From the NCBI RefSeq assembly GCF_029953635.1, contig NZ_CP124543.1, positions 1,963,455 through 2,027,454 of the forward strand: DNA of 64,000 bases. Direction: 5' to 3'. Of the stretch, positions 34,104-43,411 are shown piece by piece (position 1 is the stretch's first letter; every line of letters starts with the position of its first letter). Source of the DNA: Halotia branconii CENA392 (GTDB taxonomy: Bacteria > Cyanobacteriota > Cyanobacteriia > Cyanobacteriales > Nostocaceae). A model generated the notes under the pieces. That model was given only the letters and a program-made list of their open reading frames with translations, did not search any database and was not told the DNA's origin. Made by a program: the position numbers and the translations under genes.

Positions 34104-34799
34104 TTATTTACTTGACTTAATATTAATAGCCAACCGCTTTTTCTTTAGCCAAATCCCTAATAAAATTGCAACTGCTATTCCTCCAATATCTGATGGTTCT
34201 GGTACAGGCTTAACACTTACAGTATCCAAGTATAAAAATGTGCGTCTATCTATAGATCCAAACTTTAACTCTGTGGATGATGTGTCTGCTGTGAAATTGA
34301 ACTTATATGGTGTATACGGTTGAAAATTAATATTCTTTTGATCGAAAATCTTATTTCCACCTACAAATGTTTGGAACTGATTATCAAGAAGGTCAGGTTC
34401 CTCAGCTGTAGATGCTAAAAAGTAACTCAGTTCGTATTCTTGACCAGCTTTTGTAGAAAGCGTCTGTGATATGAAGCTGAGGTCTTTAAATCCACTAAGT
34501 ACTAAGCCTTGATTATTACTTTGAGGAAAATTGCTAATTCTAGTCCCTGATGTATCTATCGGATCGCCAGACTTAGTCCATCCTGTAATATTAGGATTTG
34601 GAGCGGTGGTATCGTTAGGATCTACGAGGGGGTCAAGTTCAAATCCTCCATTAAAAACAATGTCACTAGGATCTACAACCCAGTCATGATCGTAATTTGC
34701 TTGCGCTACTGGAATATAAGTACCAGTAATCACAACAGTACTAGTAATGGTAGTAATAAAACCAAAAGCAATTATTGAAAGTTTTTTAGTTAACTTCAT
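34104..34799 (-). CDS. PEP-CTERM-type exported protein
   Basis: 231 aa from the ATG at 34799, which has GGAG at ribosome-binding distance; the longer frame would begin at a TTG that overlaps that GGAG. There is an N-terminal signal (KLSIIAFGFITTITSTVVITG), a jelly-roll region beginning NGGFELDPLVDPNDTTAPNPNITGW, and a C-terminal sorting tag: VPEPSDIGG, hydrophobic helix IAVAILLGIWL, then KKKR. PEP-CTERM proteins are processed by exosortase and exported to the envelope or matrix. A truncated paralogue follows upstream (35075-35692). The sorting enzyme is not in the window. Confidence 0.85.
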   Translation of the reverse strand: MKLTKKLSIIAFGFITTITSTVVITGTYIPVAQANYDHDWVVDPSDIVFNGGFELDPLVDPNDTTAPNPNITGWTKSGDPIDTSGTRISNFPQSNNQGLVLSGFKDLSFISQTLSTKAGQEYELSYFLASTAEEPDLLDNQFQTFVGGNKIFDQKNINFQPYTPYKFNFTADTSSTELKFGSIDRRTFLYLDTVSVKPVPEPSDIGGIAVAILLGIWLKKKRLAINIKSSK

Positions 34800-35074
34800 G
34801 AAACTTGACTCCAAAATAATTCCAATTTACAGCAATCAAAACAAGTTGATAGTTACATCTATGCTGGCTCTAAGTAATGTCAATAAAGCTGAAATTTGAC
34901 TCTGGTTTATAAGAGTTTGCTATTGATATAAATAATGATTCATATACTCAAGACAATCTCTCTATGAACTCATAATGGAGTTTTTTTAGTTAGATGAATT
35001 TCAGTGGCATTCTCGACACTATAGAGCCAGACAAGAGAAATCTATGGTTTAGTCATCCTGCGATAGTTTTATCC

Positions 35075-35692
35075 TTAAGGTTCAGGTACAGATTTGACAC
35101 TCACATCATCCAAGTATAAAAACGCATACTTGACTTTCCAACCAAACTTTATCTCTGTAGATTCTCCTTTCGCTTTGAAAGATATGGTTGTTAGCGTGTA
35201 TGGTTGAAAAGCAGTATTTTTATCACTACCAAACTTCTTCCCACCAATAAAAATCTGAAATTTATTTTTCACATCAGGTGCTTCTTCTGTGGATGCGAAA
35301 TAGTAAGTAAGTTTGTAGTTTTGATCCTTAACTGTAGGGATAGTCTGTGATATGTAGCTAGTCTCAGAAGATCCAATTATTGAACTCAGCGATAACCCTT
35401 GATTACCAGTGTTAGGAAAGTTACTGATTCTAATACCCGATATATTAACACCAGGTGTGTCCGCCGGATTGAAAGGCTCAGACTTATTCCATCCCATAAC
35501 ATTAGGATTTGGAGCAGTGGGATCATTAGGATCTACAAGAGGGTCGATTTCAAAGCTTCCGTTCGTAATCAGTTCTGGCCCTTCTGGTTCTGTTTGTGCT
35601 ACTGATTTATAAGCATTGGTAATCACAGCAGTACTAACTAAGGCAGTGGTCAAACTACAAACAGTAATTGAGAGTTTTTTAGTGAGCTTCAC
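35075..35692 (-). CDS. Paralogue of the PEP-CTERM protein, stopping directly after PEP
   Basis: 205 aa from the GTG at 35692, with GGAG upstream in the same context as its neighbour. The signal KLSITVCSLTTALVSTAVI and core NGSFEIDPLVDPNDPTAPNPNVMGW through FLYLDDVSVKSVPEP parallel the 34104-34799 protein over its full globular part. The stop comes immediately after VPEP, so the membrane helix and basic end of the sorting tag are absent, and no frame downstream restores them. It would be secreted without retention, or the tag was lost by mutation. Confidence 0.75.
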   Translation of the reverse strand: MKLTKKLSITVCSLTTALVSTAVITNAYKSVAQTEPEGPELITNGSFEIDPLVDPNDPTAPNPNVMGWNKSEPFNPADTPGVNISGIRISNFPNTGNQGLSLSSIIGSSETSYISQTIPTVKDQNYKLTYYFASTEEAPDVKNKFQIFIGGKKFGSDKNTAFQPYTLTTISFKAKGESTEIKFGWKVKYAFLYLDDVSVKSVPEP

Positions 35693-35754
35693 AAGACATG
35701 ACTCCAAATAGTTTAAAATTCACGACAACGACTACTTGATTTGCTTTGTAGTGA

Positions 35755-36600
35755 TTAAGTAGGCGGAAGAAATCCATAGGTGCCTCTGAAGATATTCTGG
35801 GCAGTACTACCACTTAAGTAAGTAGAAAAAGTCTGTGCTGCTGTGCGATTTGTACCTGTACTTCTGGTGAGTATACCCAGTGGATAGACAATAGTCTCGC
35901 TGTCTGAGGTAAGGGCAGTTTCTACAACTCTTACCTTATTGGAAATAAGAGCATCAGTGGTATAAACAAAACCTGCGTCAATATTATTAACACCGTTGAG
36001 AGTTTTGTTTTCAACACCAGTTAAAACGGCACGTACATTGCTTCCGAGAACCAATTTGGACTGGACAGTATTGAAAATACCCCGTTTAGTGAGAACTTGT
36101 TTGGCATAATCCCCTGCTGGTACAACTGGCGGAGTACCTGTATAGTCACCTATGGCAACTTTCCTAATATTGGTGTTGGTCAAACCACTGATGTTCTTGA
36201 GAGCAGCACTACCAGGACTAGGAGATGTCGTGGGAGCAATCAAAACAAGACGATTTCTGACAACATTCTTACGGCTACCTGAAACCAATTTACCCTGACT
36301 CTGCAAAGCATCTATTTGGTCGTTGGCAGCAGAAATGAAAATATCTGCTGTACCTCCGCTTTGTATTTGCTGATACAAAGTACCAGAAGCACCGAATGTA
36401 TAAGTAATGGTAATACCTGGATTAGCATTTTGAAACTGAGTTTTAATGCTGTTTAGCGCATTTGTTAAGCTGACAGCCGCATATACGTTAACGTTGGTTG
36501 CAGATGTGGCTGGTGATAAATTGACAAACTGCAAACCTATTACCAGCATCATGCTGGTAACTGCCGTCGTAACCCAAGCAATAAGTCTTCTTCTGTTCAT
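35755..36600 (-). CDS. modA: Molybdate ABC transporter substrate-binding protein
   Basis: 281 aa. Signal peptide AWVTTAVTSMMLVIGLQFVNLSPATSA. The mature protein begins VNVYAAVSLTNALNSIKTQF with the ModA-type A-A-x-S-L pattern, YTFGASGTLYQQIQSGGTADIFISAANDQIDAL, and later VPAGDYAKQVL and GFVYTTDAL. It binds molybdate or tungstate in the periplasm. No modB or modC lies beside it, so the permease is encoded elsewhere. Confidence 0.9.
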   Translation of the reverse strand: MNRRRLIAWVTTAVTSMMLVIGLQFVNLSPATSATNVNVYAAVSLTNALNSIKTQFQNANPGITITYTFGASGTLYQQIQSGGTADIFISAANDQIDALQSQGKLVSGSRKNVVRNRLVLIAPTTSPSPGSAALKNISGLTNTNIRKVAIGDYTGTPPVVPAGDYAKQVLTKRGIFNTVQSKLVLGSNVRAVLTGVENKTLNGVNNIDAGFVYTTDALISNKVRVVETALTSDSETIVYPLGILTRSTGTNRTAAQTFSTYLSGSTAQNIFRGTYGFLPPT

Positions 36601-37039
36601 AAGTTTGAGAAAAATGTTACCTGCGATCTCATCATTCGCATAATCAATCCTGGAAACAAATAACCATCAGAATTTGTTATTTTCCAGTAGGATTACGTAA
36701 AAAGAGGGTAAAACGAATAGAATGATGAAAGTTTACCAGTAATATTGGTAATTTTCAACTATTTTGGTAATAAAAGCCTGACAAATTGGAAGACTGGGTA
36801 GTCTCTTGACATGGCGATCGCTCTGATTTAAACGTACACATTAGACTTGGAAGCGTTGCAGATAAAGCTTTATGACAATAGTTTTGATAAAAACTACTTG
36901 TTGACATCTCTGGTGTAATGTAAGTCAACTATTACCAATTAATTACCAACTAAGGCGAAAGTTCTACTGTGCTGCATAGGCATGAGAAAATCAGGTAATA
37001 CAATCGCAACAGTTGCGATGATGGCAGGGAAAGAAAAAC
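36601..37039. promoter_or_regulatory. modA-ilvD divergent promoter region with palindrome
   Basis: 439 bp between the divergent modA and ilvD. TTACCA (36733-36738) is inverted as TGGTAA (36746-36751) with 7 bp between, and TTTTGGTAA recurs about 20 bp later (36763-36771). This could be an operator for a dimeric regulator acting on modA. No canonical NtcA box and no ORF are seen. Confidence 0.4.
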
Positions 37040-38731
37040 ATGTCAGACAATTTGAGAAGCCAAGTTGTAACACAAGGAGTGCAGCGATCGCCGAATCGAG
37101 CTATGCTGCGTGCAGTTGGTTTTAAAGATCAAGATTTCAACAAAGCCATTGTGGGCATTGCCAATGGTTACAGCACGATTACCCCGTGCAATATGGGAAT
37201 TAATCAACTGGCACAAAGGGCAGAAATTGGCATTAGAAATGCTGGGGCGATGCCGCAAATATTCGGCACAATTACGATTAGTGATGGCATTTCGATGGGT
37301 ACTGAAGGGATGAAATATTCCCTAGTATCAAGGGAAGTGATTGCTGACTCCATAGAAACTGCCTGTACTGGACAAAGCATGGATGGTGTGCTGGCTATTG
37401 GTGGTTGCGATAAGAATATGCCAGGGGCAATGATTGCGATCGCTCGGATGAATATTCCGGCTATCTTTGTTTACGGTGGCACAATTAAACCCGGACAATA
37501 CAACGGACGAGATTTAACTGTCGTTAGTGCTTTTGAAGCAGTCGGTCAACACAGCGCTGGTAAAATTGACGACGATGAACTTTTAGAAGTTGAACGTCGG
37601 GCTTGTCCTGGTGCTGGTTCTTGTGGTGGTATGTTTACAGCTAACACCATGTCTTCGGCTTTTGAGGCGTTGGGGATGAGTTTACCTTATTCTTCCACAA
37701 TGGCAGCGGAAGATGCAGAAAAAGCTGATAGTACCGAAAAATCAGCATTTGTCTTAGTCGAAGCCATCAAGAAGCAAATTTTACCTCGCCAAATTATTAC
37801 GCGTAAATCTATAGAAAATGCCATTTCTGTAATTATGGCTGTGGGTGGTTCTACAAATGCAGTATTGCATTTTTTGGCGATCGCTCGCGCAGTTGGTGTA
37901 AAACTAACTTTAGACGACTTTGAAACTATCCGCGCTCGTGTTCCTGTTTTGGGCGATTTAAAACCTAGTGGACGGTATGTAGCGACTGATTTACACAAAG
38001 CTGGTGGTATTCCCCAAGTAATGAAAATGCTACTTGTGCATGATTTATTACATGCAGATGCCTTAACTATTAGTGGTCAAACAATTGCCGAAGTTTTAGC
38101 AGACATCCCAGCAGAACCACCTTCTAATCAAGATGTAATTCGTACTTGGCATAACCCAATGTATGCTCAAGGACACCTAGCCATTCTCAAGGGTAATTTA
38201 GCAACAGAAGGTGCTGTCGCCAAAATTACCGGAGTCAAAAAGCCAGTAATTACCGGCCCTGCACGAGTGTTTGAATCGGAAGAAGCCTGTTTAGAGGCAA
38301 TTTTGGCAGGTAAAATCCAAGCTGGTGATATTTTGGTCATCCGTTATGAAGGGCCAAAAGGTGGGCCAGGGATGCGAGAAATGTTGGCTCCCACCTCAGC
38401 AATTATCGGTGCGGGTTTAGGCGATTCTGTAGGATTAATTACAGACGGGAGATTTTCTGGTGGTACTTACGGTATGGTAGTGGGTCACGTTGCCCCAGAA
38501 GCAGCTGTTGGCGGTGCGATCGCTTTGGTAGAAGAAGGCGATAGTATTACCATTGATGCACCAGCTCGTAAATTACAGTTAGATATATCTGACGCAGAAT
38601 TAGCCCGCCGCCGCGCCAATTGGCAACCACCCGCACCGCGTTACACTAAAGGCGTACTGGCAAAATATGCCAAGTTAGTATCATCTAGTAGTCTTGGCGC
38701 TGTCACAGATTTGGATTTGTTTAACGATTAG
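37040..38731 (+). CDS. ilvD: Dihydroxy-acid dehydratase
   Basis: 563 aa. It dehydrates 2,3-dihydroxy acids to 2-oxo acids in valine, isoleucine and pantothenate synthesis. The iron-sulfur cysteines are in GNxPCNMG-like [21 protein letters not shown] and [17 protein letters not shown]. Further family blocks are [30 protein letters not shown] and [21 protein letters not shown]. Length and motifs are complete. A terminator follows at 38778. Confidence 0.97.
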   Translation: MSDNLRSQVVTQGVQRSPNRAMLRAVGFKDQDFNKAIVGIANGYSTITPCNMGINQLAQRAEIGIRNAGAMPQIFGTITISDGISMGTEGMKYSLVSREVIADSIETACTGQSMDGVLAIGGCDKNMPGAMIAIARMNIPAIFVYGGTIKPGQYNGRDLTVVSAFEAVGQHSAGKIDDDELLEVERRACPGAGSCGGMFTANTMSSAFEALGMSLPYSSTMAAEDAEKADSTEKSAFVLVEAIKKQILPRQIITRKSIENAISVIMAVGGSTNAVLHFLAIARAVGVKLTLDDFETIRARVPVLGDLKPSGRYVATDLHKAGGIPQVMKMLLVHDLLHADALTISGQTIAEVLADIPAEPPSNQDVIRTWHNPMYAQGHLAILKGNLATEGAVAKITGVKKPVITGPARVFESEEACLEAILAGKIQAGDILVIRYEGPKGGPGMREMLAPTSAIIGAGLGDSVGLITDGRFSGGTYGMVVGHVAPEAAVGGAIALVEEGDSITIDAPARKLQLDISDAELARRRANWQPPAPRYTKGVLAKYAKLVSSSSLGAVTDLDLFND

Positions 38732-38777
38732 TTATGAGCTAAAAATTTTTGATAAATTGTTCTGAGAATATAAATAA

Positions 38778-38807
38778 CTGGCTCTATAAATAGAGCCAGC
38801 TTTTCTT
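38778..38807 (+). terminator. Rho-independent terminator of ilvD
   Basis: CTGGCTCTA (38778-38786), loop TAAA, TAGAGCCAG (38791-38799), then CTTTTCTT. It lies 46 bp after the ilvD stop. Confidence 0.85.
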
Positions 38808-39042
38808 AAAAATTTTAAATTGATGTAGTTGTCAATCATTACCAAAATTACTACTTACAATCCTCGCAATTCCACTCAAATTTTAAACTCTAACAAATGG
38901 ACTATTTACCATTAATCTCTTGCCTTTACTATTGACTATATTTGGTAAAGCCGTAGCAGCTCACAATCAAATTTTAGAGCATTTAACTTCAGAGAACGTC
39001 AGCAAGATCCTACAAAAGATATTCTCAGTTTTCTAAGTCGGT

Positions 39043-39188
39043 GAAATAAAATCGAACTATGTAAATAAAAGTAAATAAGGCTCAAACTCTTTTTCCCCCT
39101 GCTCTTGGTCACTGAGCGACTTGTACTGAGCGTCCTTCGACTTCGCTCAGGAACCATAGTCGAAGTGAGCCGAAGTGCTGCCCCCTGC
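39043..39188. repeat. Dispersed repeat, copy B (inverted relative to copy A)
   Basis: The reverse complement matches 14398-14533 over nearly its whole length, including CGCTCAGTGACCAAGAGCAGGG and TTATTTACTTTTATTTACATAG. It occupies most of the 498-bp gap between ilvD and the next gene; the remainder (38808-39042) shows no gene. Confidence 0.75.
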
Positions 39189-39229
39189 TTTATTCCAACG
39201 ATAATTATTGACATCAACCTACTTAATCT

Positions 39230-39934
39230 ATGACACCTCAAGTAGACATACATTTGCCTGATGAAGTGTTACAACGCTGGCAAAATATCAAAGATTTTGT
39301 CGGCGAAAATGTGGATTCTTTAACAAACTCAGCACAACAAGTTAGAGAGTCTTTGAGGGAAACAACAACTACAACCCTTGAGCAAAGTTGGCAAACAGCT
39401 GAGCAAGTTAAGAATACAACATCAGGAGTAGTTCAAAGTGCAATCGTTGCTTCTTTTGATGATTGGTTGATACAACATCCTGCATTTTTGCAGTTATTAC
39501 AAATATTAGGTTGGGCTGCTAATCATCCAATTATCAGTTTAGTAATTTTGCTTTTTGGGATTGCTTTAGTTTGGAGCATTATTAAAGCAATTATGCGCTT
39601 GATTGAGCAAGCTAGTTGGTCAATACTACAAGTACCTTTGAGATTAATTCAGGTTTTGATTAAAGCGATTGTTTTATCCTTGCTTAAAATTAGTAGTTTT
39701 ACTATTCAAAAGATTAAAGGTACTCAAACAACTGATAATTTATCTACTAATTCTTTAACAATTTATCAATCTAAGCAGCAAAGATTGGCAGAAATATCTA
39801 GCCGTTTAGAAGTAATTAAACAAGAACAAAATGAACTTTTGCAAGAAGCCGCAGACTTGATTAGTTCAGACTCAAACGAGATTAAAATACCAACAATTAA
39901 ACAGCTAAAAACTGTTGAATCACATCTTGACTAA
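39230..39934 (+). CDS. Membrane protein with amphipathic helices, function unknown
   Basis: 234 aa. An N-terminal helical, Thr/Gln-rich part (LPDEVLQRWQNIKDFVGENVDSLTNSAQQVRESLRETTTTTLEQSWQ) is followed by a strongly hydrophobic section (WAANHPIISLVILLFGIALVWSIIKAIMRL and LRLIQVLIKAIVLSLLKI), then a C-terminal coiled coil (QQRLAEISSRLEVIKQEQNELLQEAADLI). No known domain. Its 3' end overlaps the convergent urtE by 38 bp. Confidence 0.65.
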   Translation: MTPQVDIHLPDEVLQRWQNIKDFVGENVDSLTNSAQQVRESLRETTTTTLEQSWQTAEQVKNTTSGVVQSAIVASFDDWLIQHPAFLQLLQILGWAANHPIISLVILLFGIALVWSIIKAIMRLIEQASWSILQVPLRLIQVLIKAIVLSLLKISSFTIQKIKGTQTTDNLSTNSLTIYQSKQQRLAEISSRLEVIKQEQNELLQEAADLISSDSNEIKIPTIKQLKTVESHLD

Positions 39935-40595
39935 GTTCGCTAGTAGAACCGGAGGAGACAATACCGCCTTTTTGCATGGCGTAATAGTAATCAGCCTGAC
40001 GGACAAAGTGTAAGTGTTGTTCTACTAATAAAACAGAAATGCCTGTAGTGGCTACGATGCGACGGACTGCGGCTTCAATTTCTAGGATAATAGACGGTTG
40101 AATACCTTCGGTAGGTTCATCTAATACGAGTAATTGAGGTTGTCCCATTAAAGCACGAGCGATCGCTAATTGTTGCTGCTGTCCACCACTCAAATCACCA
40201 CCCATCCGCGCCAGCATGGTTTTTAACACAGGAAATAAATTAAAAATTTCTTCAGGAATTTCTGCTTTTTTGACTGGTTTACGTCTAGCTTCCAACCCCA
40301 GCAGCAAATTTTCTTTGACTGTCAAACGGGGGATAATTTCTCGTCCTTGGGGAACATAACCAATTCCCAACTTTGCTCTTTGGTCTGGAGATTTGGAGTT
40401 AATTAATTCTCCAGCAAACTTAATTGTACCGCTGCGGGGTTTAAGTAATCCCATAATGGTTTTAAGTAGGGTTGTTTTACCTACGCCATTACGTCCAATG
40501 AGGCAAACCATTTGCCCAGATGGTACGCTTAAATCGACATTGCGAAGAATATGACTTTCACCGTAGTAAACGTTGATGTTAGAGATTTTTAGCAT
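39897..40595 (-). CDS. urtE: Urea ABC transporter ATP-binding protein UrtE
   Basis: 232 aa of the LivF-like ATPase group. Walker A GRNGVGKTT (about 34-42), Q-loop IGYVPQGREI, signature LSGGQQQQLAIARAL, Walker B LLVLDEPTEGIQPSI, H-loop LLVEQH. It pairs with UrtD to drive high-affinity urea uptake through UrtBC. UrtE is recognised by GYVPQGREIIPRLTVKENLLLGL. It is separated from urtD by about 2.8 kb containing two restriction-modification genes, unlike the usual contiguous urtABCDE. Confidence 0.93.
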   Translation of the reverse strand: MLKISNINVYYGESHILRNVDLSVPSGQMVCLIGRNGVGKTTLLKTIMGLLKPRSGTIKFAGELINSKSPDQRAKLGIGYVPQGREIIPRLTVKENLLLGLEARRKPVKKAEIPEEIFNLFPVLKTMLARMGGDLSGGQQQQLAIARALMGQPQLLVLDEPTEGIQPSIILEIEAAVRRIVATTGISVLLVEQHLHFVRQADYYYAMQKGGIVSSGSTSELSQDVIQQFLAV

Positions 40596-40753
40596 TATAA
40601 ATTATGTAGATATTAAACTTTAATGCAAAGTCATAAAGAGCAAGATACAGTTTTCATACTTTTGTATAAGATAGGAAAATTCAGAGCTGTTATTGTTATT
40701 TATTCATGCTCATTTAACTGTGTAATAATCAGTAGAATTTTGATGAAAATATT

Positions 40754-41866
40754 TTACTTTACAACGAAAATAACGTCTGTTAATGCACTAAAAGTTTGTG
40801 GTTTCCCAGGATAATTAAAATTCATCTTTAAATCTGAAATTTGCTTTGAGCTAAAAGCATCAAGAAAAGTATTTATAGTAGGTGTTAAAAGGTCTAAGTT
40901 TCTTTTAAGTTTCCACGAGCTTGAAAAATCATTCGTATCAATTAGTATAAGAAACAAGCGATTTTCTGATCCAAAGCGCATTTCTCCCTGATTCTCATAC
41001 AACCATTTTGCTAGATTTTTAGGATTTTGTTGAGCTTCATTAACAATTGCCATGTTTTCAGATTTCAACTTATTAAGAACAGATTCAGATGCATTGTCAT
41101 TTCGATCTCTTAACTTTTCAGTTATTTCATAATATATATTGGGAGCTTTGGCTGTTTTATCAAAGTTAATTGAAAGCTCTTTTGCTTTTTTCTTTAAAAA
41201 AGTGAGTTCAACAGGAAGATTCTTTTGCTTCCTTTTTAATTTTAAATATTCTGACGGAAAATAAGTAACCTTTAAATCAAAAGGTATATTTTTGATGAAA
41301 AAATCAACACTCTTAATTTGTCCAACAGTAGCTAAAATAGATGGATGCGATTTAAATATATGCTCAATTAAAATACTAGACCAATGGTTATACCAACTAT
41401 TCAGTACATATCCTTGAACAACTCGATTTATCTCCGTTTCAAACTTAGACATTAATATTTCATAGGATATGATATCTTTCGTTTTCACATAATGACTTAC
41501 CAAGTATTTATCCAATGAATTTTGATAATCACCTCCCCATTCAAATATTTTCAACTTATATAATTCAGAAACGAGACTTTCCTTATTTAAAGCTCCCAAT
41601 ATTTGTACATTTTTTTCCTTAATATATAAATCTAATTGCTGATGAGACTGAGATAGGTTAGATTGCAAAAGTAGAAATAACTCCTCAAATTGTCCATTTA
41701 AACTGCTAGTCTTTAAGACTAATGAATATTTTTTGATAAATTCTGAAACTAATTCTTTTCTTATGATTGATTTAGTTTTTAACCACAATTGACCTGCATA
41801 ATCCGTATTAAATTCTGTTAAATGTTCGCTGTCATATAATTCTTTCCAGTAAGAAAAATCTTTCAT
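40754..41866 (-). CDS. Predicted type II restriction endonuclease
   Basis: 370 aa, AT-rich and lysine-rich. Near the middle IKSVDFFIKNIPFDLKVTYFPS carries a D-x8-D-x-K arrangement matching the PD-(D/E)XK nuclease core. It lies 24 bp downstream of a DNA methyltransferase gene on the same strand, the usual partner arrangement. I do not recognise a named enzyme, and the recognition site cannot be read. The unit is inserted between urtD and urtE. Confidence 0.7.
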   Translation of the reverse strand: MKDFSYWKELYDSEHLTEFNTDYAGQLWLKTKSIIRKELVSEFIKKYSLVLKTSSLNGQFEELFLLLQSNLSQSHQQLDLYIKEKNVQILGALNKESLVSELYKLKIFEWGGDYQNSLDKYLVSHYVKTKDIISYEILMSKFETEINRVVQGYVLNSWYNHWSSILIEHIFKSHPSILATVGQIKSVDFFIKNIPFDLKVTYFPSEYLKLKRKQKNLPVELTFLKKKAKELSINFDKTAKAPNIYYEITEKLRDRNDNASESVLNKLKSENMAIVNEAQQNPKNLAKWLYENQGEMRFGSENRLFLILIDTNDFSSSWKLKRNLDLLTPTINTFLDAFSSKQISDLKMNFNYPGKPQTFSALTDVIFVVK

Positions 41867-41890
41867 GTCAAATCTTGAAATATCTTCGTC

Positions 41891-43348
41891 TTATGTTGCC
41901 GTTGCTATTTGGGGTACTAAAGTTGACCAGCCTGGTATCTTATCAAGAAGTTCCCGCTTATAGCTAATACTACACCCTTTTCTTTTGAGAACAAGAACAT
42001 AATCTGTTTTCATTCCACCTTTTCTATTGTCTTGCACTACTGAGTTTGCAGAATATTCCATAGGAAAAGCCCCAATAAATTGCAAATCAGAATTATTTTC
42101 AAGTATTTCTAAGAATTTCCAACTTTCTTGATCGCGGGCATTGAAGTATATTAAAAACGTTCCATCGTCAGTAAGAATACGACTAGATTCCCCTATAAAG
42201 GATTTCATCTTTTCTATATACTTGCTCTTCTTTTTATTTCTCTCTTTGGCGTTAGAAATAATTATTTCTTTTTCAAAATTAACATCTTTATTTAAAATAG
42301 AATTCCATATTTCACTTAATTCAAGGTATGGAATTCGATCACTATGTGGTGGGTCAGTGCAAATCATTTTTATAGATTTTTCTGGTATTTTTTGCATTAC
42401 ATCTATACAATCATCATTAATAATTAATGCTCCTTGTCTACTTTTTAATAGCGCACTTATTGATTCATGTCTAAGATATTTATGTTCACTAATATCAACT
42501 AATGCTTTATAGAGTTTTTTAGCTCTACTCTCAAAACAGTTCCAAACATTAATCTCAAAGTGTAATTCTGGTCTCCAGTAGCCGATTACCCAACTGCCGA
42601 CCTCTATTTTGTTAGAAATTTGATTCTTTGTTTTTCCTCGATTGGTGATTGCAAATACCATAGATGACATTTGCCCTGATGAAGAAGTAAGAGTTAATAA
42701 TAAAGCTTTTTGAATTGTATCTGGAAATAATTTAATTTCATCCAGTATTAAATCAATATTATGCAAAGCTCTACGAGTAAACAAATCGTAGATAGACATT
42801 TGATTACTTGAGTTAATTCTTGAATTTGTAAAAAAAGTTAGTTTTCTAATGTTACGTGTTGAATATTGAGAAAAGGACTCAATTTTTTCTAAATCGAAGC
42901 TTGTTGTTTCCATCTCAATCCTACTTCTACCTACCTTTGGCTTCATCCATACTTTCAAAAGTTCACCACTACTCCATAAATAATGTGATGCTATTTCCCC
43001 ATTATTAGTCAAATATGTCTTATTTATTTTATATTTAATTTTTGTTTCAATCTCTTGTAGGGCTGATTGAAATACCGAAGCTTTCGGAAGTTCTAACAAG
43101 AAGTTGCTATGTTCAATTGCAAAAGGATTAATATCAATTCCAATAAATCTCCTTCTTCGGTATAAACATTCTCTACTGATAAAGCCTGATCCTAAAAATG
43201 GATCAAGAACTATATCTGACTCATTTGTATAGTTTTGGATAAAAAAAGTAATACTTTCAGTTGGCTTTTTACCCCAGTATTTATGAAAAGAATACATACC
43301 TTTATAGGTATCAGGATTGCTAATATTTTTTATGGTTTTTGCGGTCAT
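41891..43348 (-). CDS. DNA methyltransferase of a type II restriction-modification system
   Basis: 485 aa. The SAM-binding motif I is DIVLDPFLGSGFISRECLYRRRRFIGIDINPFA (about residues 45-78) after FHKYWGKKPTESI. The catalytic motif IV is MICTDPPHSD (about residues 333-342), DPPH rather than the common DPPY/SPPY. The order (I, long variable region, IV) places the target-recognition domain between them. Modified base (N6-adenine or N4-cytosine) is not certain. The AT-rich codon use contrasts with the flanking urt genes and suggests transfer. Confidence 0.8.
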   Translation of the reverse strand: MTAKTIKNISNPDTYKGMYSFHKYWGKKPTESITFFIQNYTNESDIVLDPFLGSGFISRECLYRRRRFIGIDINPFAIEHSNFLLELPKASVFQSALQEIETKIKYKINKTYLTNNGEIASHYLWSSGELLKVWMKPKVGRSRIEMETTSFDLEKIESFSQYSTRNIRKLTFFTNSRINSSNQMSIYDLFTRRALHNIDLILDEIKLFPDTIQKALLLTLTSSSGQMSSMVFAITNRGKTKNQISNKIEVGSWVIGYWRPELHFEINVWNCFESRAKKLYKALVDISEHKYLRHESISALLKSRQGALIINDDCIDVMQKIPEKSIKMICTDPPHSDRIPYLELSEIWNSILNKDVNFEKEIIISNAKERNKKKSKYIEKMKSFIGESSRILTDDGTFLIYFNARDQESWKFLEILENNSDLQFIGAFPMEYSANSVVQDNRKGGMKTDYVLVLKRKGCSISYKRELLDKIPGWSTLVPQIATAT

Positions 43349-43411
43349 ATCAAACTCTATATATAAGAACCCTAAATATAGAGTACCATGTCGAGCTTTT
43401 GAGATAAAAAT

